A DNA stretch of 64,000 nucleotides from Candidatus Gastranaerophilales bacterium (GTDB lineage: Bacteria > Cyanobacteriota > Vampirovibrionia > Gastranaerophilales > Gastranaerophilaceae). The notes beneath the pieces were generated by a model that worked only from the letters and a program-made list of their open reading frames with translations, did no database searches and was not told the DNA's origin. The stretch lies in the NCBI GenBank assembly GCA_944325525.1, contig CALVAK010000002.1, positions 62,001 through 126,000 of the forward strand. The letters are read 5' to 3'. Every line of letters begins with the position of its first letter. Positions within the stretch are counted from its first letter, which is position 1. This document shows, in pieces, positions 7,139 to 16,073 of the stretch. Position numbers and translations under genes: made by a program.

Positions 7139-8482
7139 TTATTGTCTTAAGAAACTTTCGTAATTTTTTGGAAGCAGGTTTGTTCTGACTTGATTTATAA
7201 AATCTAGTGCAACCCCAACCATAATTATTAATGAAGTTGCTCCAATTCCGTGAAGTGTTGTTATTCCGGTAATACTACAAGCAATTGACGGAATCAATGC
7301 TATTATGCCTAAGCTGAATGCACCGATAAATGTTGTTTTACTGAGTATTTTATCTAATGCTTCTGCTGTCGGCTTTCCTGGCTTTATTCCTGGAATTGAA
7401 GAACCATATTTCTTTAAATTATTTGCTATTTCTTTTGGCTGCAAATTTGGTATGATTGATGCATAAAAGAAAGTTAATCCTACTATCAATAAGAAATATA
7501 TTGCATTATATATGAATCCTGATGGATTAAGTGCATTAGAAAGATTTAACATTAATGTTCCTATTGCACCGCCATGAACATTTGTTCTTCCAATAAGCTC
7601 AATAATTGTAGTAGGGAATAACAATATAGCTATCGCAAAGATAATTGGCATTACACCGCCCGGGTTTAGTTTGAACGGTATAAATGTGTTAGTTCCACCG
7701 TATACTTTATTTCCAACCTGTCTTCTCGGATTTACAATTATAACTTTACGTGAAGCTTCCTGCATTATAACGATAAATACCATTGTTGCGAAAAATATCA
7801 ATAACAATAGAACTAAACCGGGTTGAAGTGAAGAATCGCCGGATACTAAAGTTGCTGTTTGTGATGTATAAAAAGGAATTTTTGATATAATACCACAGAA
7901 TATTAGCATTGAAGCACCATTGCCGATTCCTCTTTCGGTCATTAACTCTGCCAGCCACATTGTAAATGCTGAACCTGCAGTCATTATTATAACAGAACCT
8001 ATTGCAAATGATATTATGTTTACATCAGGCATTATTGCAGATTTTGCAGTTTTTATAAGGTATATAACAAATACTATAGCCTGTATTGCCGCAATTATTA
8101 TTGTGAAAACACGTGTATACTGTGATAATTTCCTTCTGCCAGCTTCGCCTTCTTCTTTTTGCAGTTGTTCAAGCTGAGGTATAACAACCGCCAACAACTG
8201 CATTATAATTGATGCAGTAATATATGGTCCTATACCAAGTGCAATAATTGATACATTTCCCAGTGCACCACCTGAAAACATATCTAAAAAGCCTATAAGG
8301 TTATTTGTTGCAGCTAAATTTGCAAATGTTTCAGAATTTATTCCGAATAACGGAAGTTGTGCACAAAAACGAAAAATTAAAATCATAGCAAGAGTAAATA
8401 TAATTTTATTTTTCAATCCGGCAATATTTAAATTTGATAACATTGCCTGCAAATTTTGCTGGTTTGGTGTAAATTGTTGCAT
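7139..8482 (-). CDS. secY: Preprotein translocase subunit SecY
   Basis: The 447-residue protein is the central channel of the Sec translocon in the inner membrane. Ten membrane segments are evident; family landmarks include the plug-side GGALGNVSIIALGIGPYI region (about 70-87), the RGIGNGASMLIF motif (about 184-195) and GGVMPIIFA (about 275-283). The ATG overlaps the rplO stop by one base (TAATG), the classical coupled arrangement of the spc operon. Length and order are normal. Confidence 0.97.
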   Translation of the reverse strand: MQQFTPNQQNLQAMLSNLNIAGLKNKIIFTLAMILIFRFCAQLPLFGINSETFANLAATNNLIGFLDMFSGGALGNVSIIALGIGPYITASIIMQLLAVVIPQLEQLQKEEGEAGRRKLSQYTRVFTIIIAAIQAIVFVIYLIKTAKSAIMPDVNIISFAIGSVIIMTAGSAFTMWLAELMTERGIGNGASMLIFCGIISKIPFYTSQTATLVSGDSSLQPGLVLLLLIFFATMVFIVIMQEASRKVIIVNPRRQVGNKVYGGTNTFIPFKLNPGGVMPIIFAIAILLFPTTIIELIGRTNVHGGAIGTLMLNLSNALNPSGFIYNAIYFLLIVGLTFFYASIIPNLQPKEIANNLKKYGSSIPGIKPGKPTAEALDKILSKTTFIGAFSLGIIALIPSIACSITGITTLHGIGATSLIIMVGVALDFINQVRTNLLPKNYESFLRQ

Positions 8483-8934
8483 TATACTAACTGTGCCTTT
8501 CCGCCTGCTTTTTCAATTTTTTCTTTTGCCGTTTCTGTGAAATATCTGGCACTTATTGTAACTGGTTTGTCTAATTCTCCTGAGCCAAGTACCCTCAGTG
8601 CTTGTGCTTTTACTGAAACCTTTCCTTCTTCTTTTAATGATTCTAATGTAATTTCTGCTGATTTAACATTAGCCAGATCACCAACATTAATATGTGCATA
8701 ACAAATTGCATTAAAATTTTTAAATCCTTTTAATTTTGGCATTTGTCTGTATCCTGGCATTTGACCACCTTCAAAGCCTCTTTTAGATGATCTTCCGGCT
8801 CTTTGTCCTTCACCGTTATTACCTCTGCAAGAGGTTTTTCCCATGCCTGATGATCTTCCTCTTCCTACTCTTTTTATTTTTCCGGTTGATCCTTTTGCCG
8901 GTCTTAAATCTTCTATTTTTATTCTTTCGTCCAT
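8482..8934 (-). CDS. rplO: 50S ribosomal protein L15
   Basis: The 150-residue protein has the L15 Gly/Arg-rich N-terminus (RVGRGRSSGMGKTSCRG, then GGQMPGYRQMPK) and a C-terminal L15/L18e-type domain. It assembles early on 23S rRNA. GAAAGG precedes the ATG and it is coupled to secY by a TAATG overlap. Confidence 0.97.
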   Translation of the reverse strand: MDERIKIEDLRPAKGSTGKIKRVGRGRSSGMGKTSCRGNNGEGQRAGRSSKRGFEGGQMPGYRQMPKLKGFKNFNAICYAHINVGDLANVKSAEITLESLKEEGKVSVKAQALRVLGSGELDKPVTISARYFTETAKEKIEKAGGKAQLV

Positions 8935-8952
8935 TTTAAATTACCTTTCTTA

Positions 8953-9135
8953 TTACTCGGTTACCTTTAATAAATGAGAGATTGCACTAACCATACCATT
9001 TATTACGGGTGTATTTTGATGTTCTACTGTTTGATCTTTTTTTGTAAGACCGAGAGCTTTTGCGATTCTTCTTTGTTTTTCTGTTGAGCCAATTAAGCTC
9101 TTAACTAATGTTACTTTTATATTTTTCTTTGCCAT
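8953..9135 (-). CDS. rpmD: 50S ribosomal protein L30
   Basis: The 60-residue protein has the L30 pattern KVTLVKSLIGSTEKQRRIAKALGL followed by HQNTPVINGMVSAISHLL. It lies between rpsE and rplO as in the classical spc operon. Many cyanobacteria lack L30, so its presence here is a difference from photosynthetic relatives; that statement rests on general knowledge. Confidence 0.95.
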   Translation of the reverse strand: MAKKNIKVTLVKSLIGSTEKQRRIAKALGLTKKDQTVEHQNTPVINGMVSAISHLLKVTE

Positions 9136-9148
9136 TGTCTTTTTCCTC

Positions 9149-9688
9149 TTAATTTAGCATGTCTTTTAATGATAAACCGCGTCTTTTTGCAACGACATCA
9201 AACGGTTTTAATGATTGAAGAGCTGCTAATGTTGCATTTGCAGCGTTTAAAGGCGATTTAGAACCTAAAGATTTGCTTAAGATATTTTCTACACCAGCTA
9301 ATTCAAGTACTGCACGAACTGCACCGCCTGCAATAACTCCGGTACCTTGTGATGCCGGTTTTAACATTACACTGCCTGCTCCTGAACGTCCTGTAATAGG
9401 ATGTGGTATTGTTGTTTTAAATATTGGAACGCTGATTAAATTTTTTCTTCCGTCTGCTACTGCCTTTTGTATAGCAACTATTACTTCTGATGCTTTTGCA
9501 CATCCAACACCAACTTGTCCGTTTCTGTTACCTACTACAACTATTGCTCTAAAGCTTAATTTCTTTCCGCCTTTTACTACTTTTGTTACTCTTCTAACTT
9601 GAATAACCTGTTCTTTCCATTCTGTTTGCTGCGGTTCTGTAATTGTTTCAATTTTTCTTTTCTTTGTTTTTGTTTTAGTTTCTTCCAC
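9149..9688 (-). CDS. rpsE: 30S ribosomal protein S5
   Basis: The protein has the S5 double-stranded RNA-binding domain ([25 protein letters not shown]) and the C-terminal domain with [30 protein letters not shown]. The open frame continues upstream to a TTG at 9727, but that codon lies inside the T-run of a hairpin. I prefer the GTG at 9686-9688, preceded by GAAAGG at 8 bases, which gives 179 residues starting [11 protein letters not shown]5 shapes the mRNA entry site and accuracy. It is the first ribosomal gene here: rplR and the rest of the S10-spc block are not upstream; ftsQ is. Confidence 0.95.
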   Translation of the reverse strand: MEETKTKTKKRKIETITEPQQTEWKEQVIQVRRVTKVVKGGKKLSFRAIVVVGNRNGQVGVGCAKASEVIVAIQKAVADGRKNLISVPIFKTTIPHPITGRSGAGSVMLKPASQGTGVIAGGAVRAVLELAGVENILSKSLGSKSPLNAANATLAALQSLKPFDVVAKRRGLSLKDMLN

Positions 9689-9717
9689 TTTTATTGCCTT
9701 TCTTTTAGTAATTATCC

Positions 9718-9783
9718 TAAAAAACAAAAAACATGTATAAAAGCCCTTTGCTTACCTTAGTATAAGCAGACTTTTAGCATGTT
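9718..9783 (-). promoter_or_regulatory. Structured leader or terminator between ftsQ and rpsE
   Basis: On the minus strand, arms AACATG and TAAAAG pair with CTTTTA and CATGTT (9771-9783 with 9730-9743) and enclose an inner hairpin TGCTTA/TAAGCA (9749-9768). The outer stem is followed by TTTTTTGTTTTTT. This could be the terminator of the murC-ftsQ unit or an attenuator in the rpsE leader. A TATAAT at 9821-9826 upstream could start an rpsE leader transcript through it. Confidence 0.5.
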
Positions 9784-9877
9784 ATAAATCGGATTAATAA
9801 TTTTCTGACTATTCTATATTATTATAAAAAAAAAAAATTACAATATTATTTTATTATAATATTATTATTTTATATTA

Positions 9878-10723
9878 TTATTTCTCTTCTAATTTTAAAT
9901 ATTTTGAATCTTTCCATGATAAATCTATATATTTTGTTTTCTCTAAATATGACTGAATTTCGGGAAGTATATCATGAATTGATTTTATTCTTTCAAATGC
10001 GGATTCGTCTATTTCTCCGAGTTTTAGTTTTACACTTTCAAGTTGTATATAGGCATTATGCGGTTCTCTTAAGTCTATGTATTTAACGTTTTCACCGGAA
10101 TAAAGTTCAGTCAGCTTTGCTAGTTTGTTTAATGTTTCTATTTTTTCTGGTTTCCACAGGTTATAATCGTCGCCCTTTGTGCCATAACTCAATATTTTCG
10201 TTACTTTATATTCATCGCTTAGCGGTAAATATTCCCTTGGAATAAATTCTCCTCCTATTGCATATGCCGCAATTGAAGGTGCCTCTTCAGATGGTGCAAT
10301 TGTTATTGCCGGTGTTACTTCTTCTACCATAACAACAAGTCTTGCTGGAAGCCAAAATCTTCTGACGTATACTCTCTTTACCGGCGGCAGTTTTTCTATT
10401 TCTACGGCAATATTTGCAGGGTTGATTCTGTATAACGGCTTTCTTTCCAGCTTTATTTTTTTCATCTCATTTATTATTTTTTCTTTTGATACAATTTTAT
10501 TACCGAGTATTTCTATTCCAGTTGAATTCTTATTTGTATATATATCAGAAGGAAGATACCACAAATTTGTAGCACAAATTCGGTATATTGAATAAAAAAT
10601 GAAGAGAATAAATACGAATCTTAGAAATTTATATATTCTTCTGAGGGCAATTTCGCTCCGCCTTGCTTTTCTGCGGAGCTGGTGATGTTTTATTCTTCTT
10701 TGTACTATATAATCATTTGACAT
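9878..10723 (-). CDS. ftsQ: Cell division protein FtsQ
   Basis: The 281-residue protein has a basic cytoplasmic N-terminus (about 1-28), one transmembrane segment (about 29-48), a POTRA domain starting at the GIEILGNKIVSKEKI strand (about 67-83) with the KLPPVKRVYVRRFWLPARLVV region (about 110-130), and a C-terminal FtsQ beta domain. FtsQ is an inner-membrane divisome protein linking FtsL/FtsB to the ring. It follows ddl immediately (1-base spacing) in the order murC-murB-ddl-ftsQ, which supports the call; ftsA and ftsZ do not follow. Confidence 0.9.
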   Translation of the reverse strand: MSNDYIVQRRIKHHQLRRKARRSEIALRRIYKFLRFVFILFIFYSIYRICATNLWYLPSDIYTNKNSTGIEILGNKIVSKEKIINEMKKIKLERKPLYRINPANIAVEIEKLPPVKRVYVRRFWLPARLVVMVEEVTPAITIAPSEEAPSIAAYAIGGEFIPREYLPLSDEYKVTKILSYGTKGDDYNLWKPEKIETLNKLAKLTELYSGENVKYIDLREPHNAYIQLESVKLKLGEIDESAFERIKSIHDILPEIQSYLEKTKYIDLSWKDSKYLKLEEK

Positions 10724-11677
10724 CTATTTGTCTGTGCCTGCACTGTTTAATATCATTAAAACTAATTCATCATAGGTTATTCCCATTGAAGCTGCTTGTG
10801 CCGGAAGATCGCTTGTATCTGTCATTCCCGGACTTGTATTTATTTCTAAAAAGTATGGTCTATCTTCTTTTACCATAAAATCTATTCTTGATACTCCGCT
10901 ACAACCTGCATACTTATGAGCTTTTACTGCTATTTCCTTTATTTCCTTTGTTCTTTCTTCAGATAATGAGCTTGAAGGAACTATAAAATCAGACATTCCC
11001 TTTGTATATTTTGCTTCAAAATCATACCATTCTTTTTTCGGTCTTATTTCAAGTATATCTGTTGCAAAAACTTCATTGTTTTTTTCCAGAACCCCGACTG
11101 TAATGAAGTATCCGTCTATAAATTCTTCAATTAAAACATCATCATTAAATTTAATTGCTTCATTATAGGCAGGTAAAAGTTCTTCCGGTGTATTTACTTT
11201 TGTCATACCGAAACTGGATCCTTCACATACAGGTTTTACAATAATTGGATATTTTAATTCTTTACATAAAACTATAGGATTTTCTCCTTTTTTTACAAAT
11301 ACTGATTTTATTAAAGGGATCTCTTTACTAATTGCCAGTATTCTTTTTGTATATTCTTTATTCATGCAGACAGAACTTGCCATTACACCGCTTCCTGTGT
11401 AAGGGATTTTTAATATTTCTAATATGCCCTGTATGCATCCGTCTTCACCGTATTTGCCGTGAAGAGCATTATATGCGGCTTCTATTTTCTTTTCTGTAAG
11501 AATTTGGGAAATATTCTTATTAACATCAATAAGTTCGGCATTATTATATCCGAGACGCTGTAGTGCTTTTAATACATTGTTTCCCGATCTGAGTGATACT
11601 TCTCGTTCGCTTGAAAAGCCTCCACATAATACTGCTATTTTGGCTGATTCGTTAAATCTTCTATCATTATTTCCCAT
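10724..11677 (-). CDS. ddl: D-alanine--D-alanine ligase
   Basis: The 317-residue ATP-grasp enzyme makes the D-Ala-D-Ala dipeptide of peptidoglycan. Visible signatures are AVLCGGFSSEREVSLRSG (about 15-32), HGKYGEDGCIQGILE (about 74-88), the ATP-grasp PIIVKPVCEGSSFGM (about 143-158), EEFIDGY and the metal-binding EINTSPGMTD near 278-287. The start at 11677 lies within the end of murB (43-base overlap) and has GGAAGAG at 8 bases, so translation is likely coupled. Confidence 0.96.
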   Translation of the reverse strand: MGNNDRRFNESAKIAVLCGGFSSEREVSLRSGNNVLKALQRLGYNNAELIDVNKNISQILTEKKIEAAYNALHGKYGEDGCIQGILEILKIPYTGSGVMASSVCMNKEYTKRILAISKEIPLIKSVFVKKGENPIVLCKELKYPIIVKPVCEGSSFGMTKVNTPEELLPAYNEAIKFNDDVLIEEFIDGYFITVGVLEKNNEVFATDILEIRPKKEWYDFEAKYTKGMSDFIVPSSSLSEERTKEIKEIAVKAHKYAGCSGVSRIDFMVKEDRPYFLEINTSPGMTDTSDLPAQAASMGITYDELVLMILNSAGTDK

Positions 11678-12555
11678 AATTTATACTCTTCCGTTCCGTA
11701 GTTCCCTATATATTTTATTTCTGGCTTTAATCTTATTGTATACTTTTCTTTTACACTGGTATACATTTTATACATTAATTTTATTACATCAAGCGAAGTT
11801 GCATCACCTGTATTTATAATAAAATTTGCGTGTTTTTCGTAAACTAGTGCATCATTTTCACTTACTCCTTTCATATGGCTTAAATCCAGTAACCGTCCTG
11901 CTGAATCATTATCAGGATTTTTAAAAATACTTCCTGCATTACCATATTTTAATGAAGGTTGATATTGTTTTCTAAAGAGCAGATTTCTTTCCATTAAGTC
12001 ATTTATTTGCTCTTTTTCTCCATTTTTTAGTTCAAAATTTGCATCTAAAAGAATATATTTTTTCTCACTGAGAACCGAGTGTCTATAGCTAAAATTCATT
12101 TCTTCTTTTTTTAAATTTATAATCGTTTTGTTAGCAATATCAAATACATTTGCATTAGAAAAACAATCAGAAATTGATTGCTTATGGGCTGAAGCGTTCA
12201 TATATATCATTCCTCCAAAGCTTCCTGGAAAACCTATAAGAAATTCAAAGCCGCTAAGACATCTTTCCTTGCATTCTTTCGCTATCAATGCTCCATTTGT
12301 TCCGCAAGATATATTTATATTTCTACCGTTTATAAAATATTGAGTGATATTTTTTGTAAAAATAATTTTTTTGTCTATATATTCTGACGAGAAAAGTACA
12401 TTAGAACAGTTACCAAGTACCAAATCATATTCATCTGTTTTTAATAATTCAATTAAATCAGTTAAATTGTCAGGAAAAGCTGCCTTTTTTATACAACCGC
12501 CAATTTTAAATGTTGATAAATTTTTTACTTCATAATCATTAAATATTTCGGTCAC
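11635..12555 (-). CDS. murB: UDP-N-acetylenolpyruvoylglucosamine reductase
   Basis: The FAD enzyme completes UDP-N-acetylmuramate. It has the FAD-binding NLSTFKIGG start, the LIGFPGSFGGMIYMNASAHK segment and the catalytic SYRHSVL and YGNAGSIFKNP motifs. The frame is open from a TTG at 12564, but GGAG lies only 2 bases from that codon and 10 bases from a GTG at 12553-12555, so I take the GTG. The start overlaps the end of murC by 17 bases. Length about 306 residues, typical of the family. Confidence 0.94.
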   Translation of the reverse strand: MTEIFNDYEVKNLSTFKIGGCIKKAAFPDNLTDLIELLKTDEYDLVLGNCSNVLFSSEYIDKKIIFTKNITQYFINGRNINISCGTNGALIAKECKERCLSGFEFLIGFPGSFGGMIYMNASAHKQSISDCFSNANVFDIANKTIINLKKEEMNFSYRHSVLSEKKYILLDANFELKNGEKEQINDLMERNLLFRKQYQPSLKYGNAGSIFKNPDNDSAGRLLDLSHMKGVSENDALVYEKHANFIINTGDATSLDVIKLMYKMYTSVKEKYTIRLKPEIKYIGNYGTEEYKLWEIMIEDLTNQPK

Positions 12556-13948
12556 TTTTATCAAACTCCATTGCTTTTATTAAACAGCTGCCCATTTTTG
12601 TGATGTTTCCAGCACCAAGAGTTATTACTATGTCTCCGTTTTTAAGTTTAGCAGAAATCTGTTTTGCTGATGTTTCAATGTCTCCTTTTATATATTCAAA
12701 CTTTTCTGAGTTTAGCTCTTTTGTAAAGTTTGAAGAATTAATACCTTCAATTTCTTCTTCTCCAGCAGGATAAACATCTGTAACAAAAACTTTATCAGCG
12801 GAATCAAATGCTTTTTTAAATTCATTCCAGAAGCCTTTTAATCGTGTATATCTGTGTGGCTGGAATATCGCTGTTATTCTTTTTTTTCCGGATGATTCTT
12901 TTACACTGTCCAATGTTGTTTTTATTTCGCTAGGATGATGAGCATAATCATCATATATCGTTATGTTTGCGATTTTTCCAACTTGTTGAAATCTCCTTCC
13001 CATACCGCTAAAAGATTTAAAAAATACAGCAAAATTATTTATGTCTTCTTCTGCCTCAATTATTGCTGAAATTACTGCTAGTGCATTATATATATTGTGT
13101 TTTCCTGGAACAGAAAGCTTTATTTCGCATACAAAACTGTTTTTAAAATATACATCAAATTTTGATGATAAGTTGTCGAATTTTATATTTTTTGCCATAT
13201 AATCGCCGTTATTTATGCCGAATGTTATATAGTTGTATTCTGGATAATCATTCATAAGTTTAATTGTTCCTGAATTATCGGCATTAATTATTACTTTTTG
13301 TCCCGGATTATTTGATAGGTATTTATTAAACGTAGATAGTATGTCTTTTAATCCGTTTTTATAATGGTCAAGATGATCCTCTTCAATATTGTTTATTACA
13401 GCAATATCAGTTGAATATTTCTCTATTGTTCCGTCTGATTCGTCTAATTCAGCTATAAAAAAATTGTCACCATTGTATTTACCGTTTGTATTAATTTCAG
13501 GTATAATACCACCTACTACATAAGAAGGTTTTAACTGTCCTTTTTCTAATATATATGAACACAGTCCGCTTGTTGTTGTTTTTCCGTGAGTTCCGGAAAA
13601 ACCAATAAATACTGAGTTTTCTCTGCTATGATATTCGTCAGATATATATTTTAAAATGTCCGAACGGTGATATATTTTGAGATTTAATTCTTCAGCCCTA
13701 ATTATTTCTGGATTATCCGCTCTTACTGCACTACTTGCAACTATAATCATATTTTCTTTAATATGTGATTTATCGTGCCCTATATATACTTCTGCACCCT
13801 TTTCTTTTAAATTTTTTAAATATTTACTTTCAGCTATATCAGAACCTGAAACTTTATGTCCATTCTCTAGCAAAAAAAGAGCAAGACCGCTCATTCCTAC
13901 CCCGCCTATTGCAATAAAATAAAAGTGCTTTTTTTCATTTTTATTCAT
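12539..13948 (-). CDS. murC: UDP-N-acetylmuramate--L-alanine ligase
   Basis: The 469-residue Mur ligase adds L-alanine to UDP-MurNAc. It has the N-terminal Rossmann GIGGVGMSGLA motif (13-23), the ATP-binding GTHGKTTTSG (about 119-128), ELDESDGTI and the C-terminal DDYAHHPSEI motif. It is first in the murC-murB-ddl-ftsQ unit and is divergent from the symporter gene. The Shine-Dalgarno (AAGAG) is weak. Confidence 0.96.
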   Translation of the reverse strand: MNKNEKKHFYFIAIGGVGMSGLALFLLENGHKVSGSDIAESKYLKNLKEKGAEVYIGHDKSHIKENMIIVASSAVRADNPEIIRAEELNLKIYHRSDILKYISDEYHSRENSVFIGFSGTHGKTTTSGLCSYILEKGQLKPSYVVGGIIPEINTNGKYNGDNFFIAELDESDGTIEKYSTDIAVINNIEEDHLDHYKNGLKDILSTFNKYLSNNPGQKVIINADNSGTIKLMNDYPEYNYITFGINNGDYMAKNIKFDNLSSKFDVYFKNSFVCEIKLSVPGKHNIYNALAVISAIIEAEEDINNFAVFFKSFSGMGRRFQQVGKIANITIYDDYAHHPSEIKTTLDSVKESSGKKRITAIFQPHRYTRLKGFWNEFKKAFDSADKVFVTDVYPAGEEEIEGINSSNFTKELNSEKFEYIKGDIETSAKQISAKLKNGDIVITLGAGNITKMGSCLIKAMEFDKSDRNI

Positions 13949-14087
13949 TATTTTTTCTCTTAAATTGTATTGTATATAGACCCTTTAGACTCTCTCTTTG
14001 AAATTTAACTTATAATTAAAATTCCTAACTTCAATAAATATTTTATTATAAAATATTTAATTTAACACATTTTAATTTTTTTAATAG

Positions 14088-14116
14088 TTGTAATATAATT
14101 GAAAAAAATGTACAAT
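14088..14116 (+). promoter_or_regulatory. Promoter of the symporter gene
   Basis: A -35-like TTGTAA (14088-14093) and a -10-like TACAAT (14111-14116) are separated by exactly 17 bases. They lie 33 bases before the ATG, which has its own AGAGG Shine-Dalgarno. Confidence 0.55.
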
Positions 14117-14148
14117 ATACTCACTTCAGGTATAGATAAGAGGTTAAT

Positions 14149-15480
14149 ATGAAATTACATGTTCAAACATTATTTGTTGCTATCGGTTTAGGTATTAAAC
14201 GAAATTGGCATATATTTTTAGCTATAATAGCCGGTGTTATTTTTGGAAATTTTATTCATGAAAATCCCGGTATTTTTACAACTTTTGTTAAAATATTAAA
14301 TTTAATCGGACAGGCATTTATCAGGGTAATTCAAATGGTTGTTATTCCCCTTGTTTGTAGTGCTATCGTTGTTGGTATTTCAAGTATTGGTGATAGTAAA
14401 CAAATCGGTAAATTTGGTAAAAAAATGATTTTTTATTACGCAATTATATCAATAATTGCCGTTACTATCGGTGCTGTACTTGTTACCGTTGTTAAACCCG
14501 GGCTTGGTGTTCAAAGTTATATAAGTCAGGCTTCCGCTGTTGAGATTCAAAATCAAGTAAATAATGCGTTAGTTGAGCAAAGAGGACAACTTGGAAATAT
14601 GTTTTTAAATATGATTCCTCAAAATCCTCTGGAATCACTCGCTAAGGGTGAAATGATTCCTATTATTTTCTTTGCTTTAATTTTCTCTCTGGCTTTATCT
14701 AAAATTGGTGAAATCAACAGACCTATTGTTTCTTTCTTCGAATCTGTTTTTGCAGCTACAATGAAAGTTACTGACTGGATAATGATTTTTGCTGCACCGG
14801 GTATTTTTGCACTTACTACTGTTGCTGTTTCAACATTCGGTTTAGATATTTTCTCTACAATTTCAAAATTCTTTGCCGTTCTTTTTGTTGGTTTCTTACT
14901 TCAGTTGTTTGTTGTATATCCTTTGATATTAAAAATATTTAGTAAAGTACCGGTTGGAAATTTTTATACTGCTATTATTGAAGCACTCTTAGTTGCTTTT
15001 GGTACAGCTTCAAGCAGTGCAACTTTGCCTTTAACAATTGCTTGTTGTGAAAAAAGAGGGATTTCGCATAAGGTTTGCAGCTTTGTTTTGCCTCTTGGTG
15101 CTACCTTAAATATGGATGGTACTGCACTATTCCAAACAGTTGCTGTTATTTTCCTAACACAATCTTATGGTGTAACTCTTGATTTATTCCAGATTATTCA
15201 AATAATGGTGCTTGCTATAATTGCTTCTAGTACTTGTGCCGGTATTTTAGGTGCTGGTCTTATTACGATTGCTTTAGTTCTTAATGGTATTGGCTTAACT
15301 CCCCAACAGATGGTAGAAGGTTTTGCTTTCTTGTTCGCTATTGAACGTGTTCTTGATATGATTAGAACTACAGTAAATGTCGCCAGTGATGCTGTTGTAG
15401 CTGCTGTTATAGCCGATAACGAAAATGAAATAAATTATGACCTTTTAAATAATACTGAAGAATATAAAGAAATTATATAA
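14149..15480 (+). CDS. Dicarboxylate/amino acid:cation symporter (DAACS family)
   Basis: The 443-residue inner-membrane protein belongs to the GltP/DctA family of Na+ or H+ coupled glutamate, aspartate or C4-dicarboxylate transporters. Family landmarks are the serine-rich loop GTASSSATLPLTI (HP1 region, about 285-297), NMDGTALFQT (TM7, about 323-332) and the C-terminal DMIRTTVNVASDAVVAAV (TM8, about 403-420). The Arg in MIRTTVNV is the position often linked to acidic amino acid binding, which slightly favours aspartate/glutamate. It is monocistronic, with a promoter and a terminator of its own. Confidence 0.92.
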   Translation: MKLHVQTLFVAIGLGIKRNWHIFLAIIAGVIFGNFIHENPGIFTTFVKILNLIGQAFIRVIQMVVIPLVCSAIVVGISSIGDSKQIGKFGKKMIFYYAIISIIAVTIGAVLVTVVKPGLGVQSYISQASAVEIQNQVNNALVEQRGQLGNMFLNMIPQNPLESLAKGEMIPIIFFALIFSLALSKIGEINRPIVSFFESVFAATMKVTDWIMIFAAPGIFALTTVAVSTFGLDIFSTISKFFAVLFVGFLLQLFVVYPLILKIFSKVPVGNFYTAIIEALLVAFGTASSSATLPLTIACCEKRGISHKVCSFVLPLGATLNMDGTALFQTVAVIFLTQSYGVTLDLFQIIQIMVLAIIASSTCAGILGAGLITIALVLNGIGLTPQQMVEGFAFLFAIERVLDMIRTTVNVASDAVVAAVIADNENEINYDLLNNTEEYKEII

Positions 15481-15507
15481 GTTTATATTTTTGATGTAAA
15501 TTCATAA

Positions 15508-15540
15508 AAAAAAGCCGGTTTTTATACCGGTTTTATTTTT
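15508..15540 (+). terminator. Terminator after the symporter gene
   Basis: A stem built on GCCGGT and ACCGGT-like arms, flanked by A-rich and T-rich tracts, lies 28 bases after the symporter stop. Confidence 0.75.
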
Positions 15541-15555
15541 TTATATTTTATTTTC

Positions 15556-15581
15556 ATAAAAAAAAGACTCCATTTGGAGTC
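15556..15581 (-). terminator. Terminator after the 72-residue Cys protein
   Basis: A GACTCC/GGAGTC stem with a 4-base loop is followed on the minus strand by about nine T; it lies just after the small gene's stop. Confidence 0.75.
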
Positions 15582-15604
15582 AGAATATGTGTTCAAAACA
15601 ACAT

Positions 15605-15823
15605 CTAATCTACCAAAACCTGTTGTATTTCTACATTAGGTTTTCCCAATACTCTCACCAACTCTAAAACGGAAGCTTTCATCTGACAACGCTGTGATGT
15701 TCCGTTGAAAAAATCAGTATAAAAACAACCTTCACAAACACAACCTCTTTTGTAGCATTCTAAAGCTGTATTTGTCCACCTTCTTACGGCAATTGATCTA
15801 CCCATATCTCTGCTTCTAAGCAC
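15605..15823 (-). CDS. Small cysteine-rich conserved-looking protein, 72 residues
   Basis: The protein reads as one compact domain: MGRSIAVRRWTNTALECYKRG, then a CVCEGCFYTDFF cluster, QRCQMKASVLELVRVLGKP and a short tail. Cysteines at about 23, 28, 30, 33 and 46 suggest a metal site, and the KASVLELVRVLGKP part resembles a helix of a DNA-binding or structural fold. The start is a GTG at 15821-15823 with a perfect AAGGAGG at 8 bases. It is a single-gene unit with its own terminator. I recognise the pattern only as a conserved small protein; function unknown. Confidence 0.75.
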   Translation of the reverse strand: MLRSRDMGRSIAVRRWTNTALECYKRGCVCEGCFYTDFFNGTSQRCQMKASVLELVRVLGKPNVEIQQVLVD

Positions 15824-16021
15824 TAGAAATTCCTCCTTGAAATAATCCCCAAATAATAAAAGTTATCTATTTTATTGTTTTTTAGCATGTAAAATCTCTA
15901 ACTCTTAATACTATTATTATATATATTTAGTTAACTATTTCAAGAAAAAATACTCAATTATTAAATTATGATACAAAAATTAATAATATATTAAAATGTG
16001 TATTATATCTATTTGTTGTAT
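15824..16021. other. AT-rich intergenic region
   Basis: Apart from the Shine-Dalgarno and likely promoter of the Cys-rich gene, this stretch holds only AT-rich sequence with runs such as TATTATATATATTTAG. No RNA gene or ORF is supported. Confidence 0.5.
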
Positions 16022-16055
16022 AAAAAGCACTACTTTAAATAATAAGTAGTGCTTT
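16022..16055 (-). terminator. Terminator after pheT
   Basis: A 12-bp stem AAAGCACTACTT with its complement AAGTAGTGCTTT and an 8-base loop is followed on the minus strand by a short T-run. Confidence 0.8.
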
Positions 16056-16073
16056 CAATGCTTTATTTTTTAA

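Noticed and set aside
9689..9727. Longer rpsE from a TTG start
   Set aside because: The TTG sits in the T-run after a hairpin; the GTG at 9688 has a well-spaced GAAAGG.
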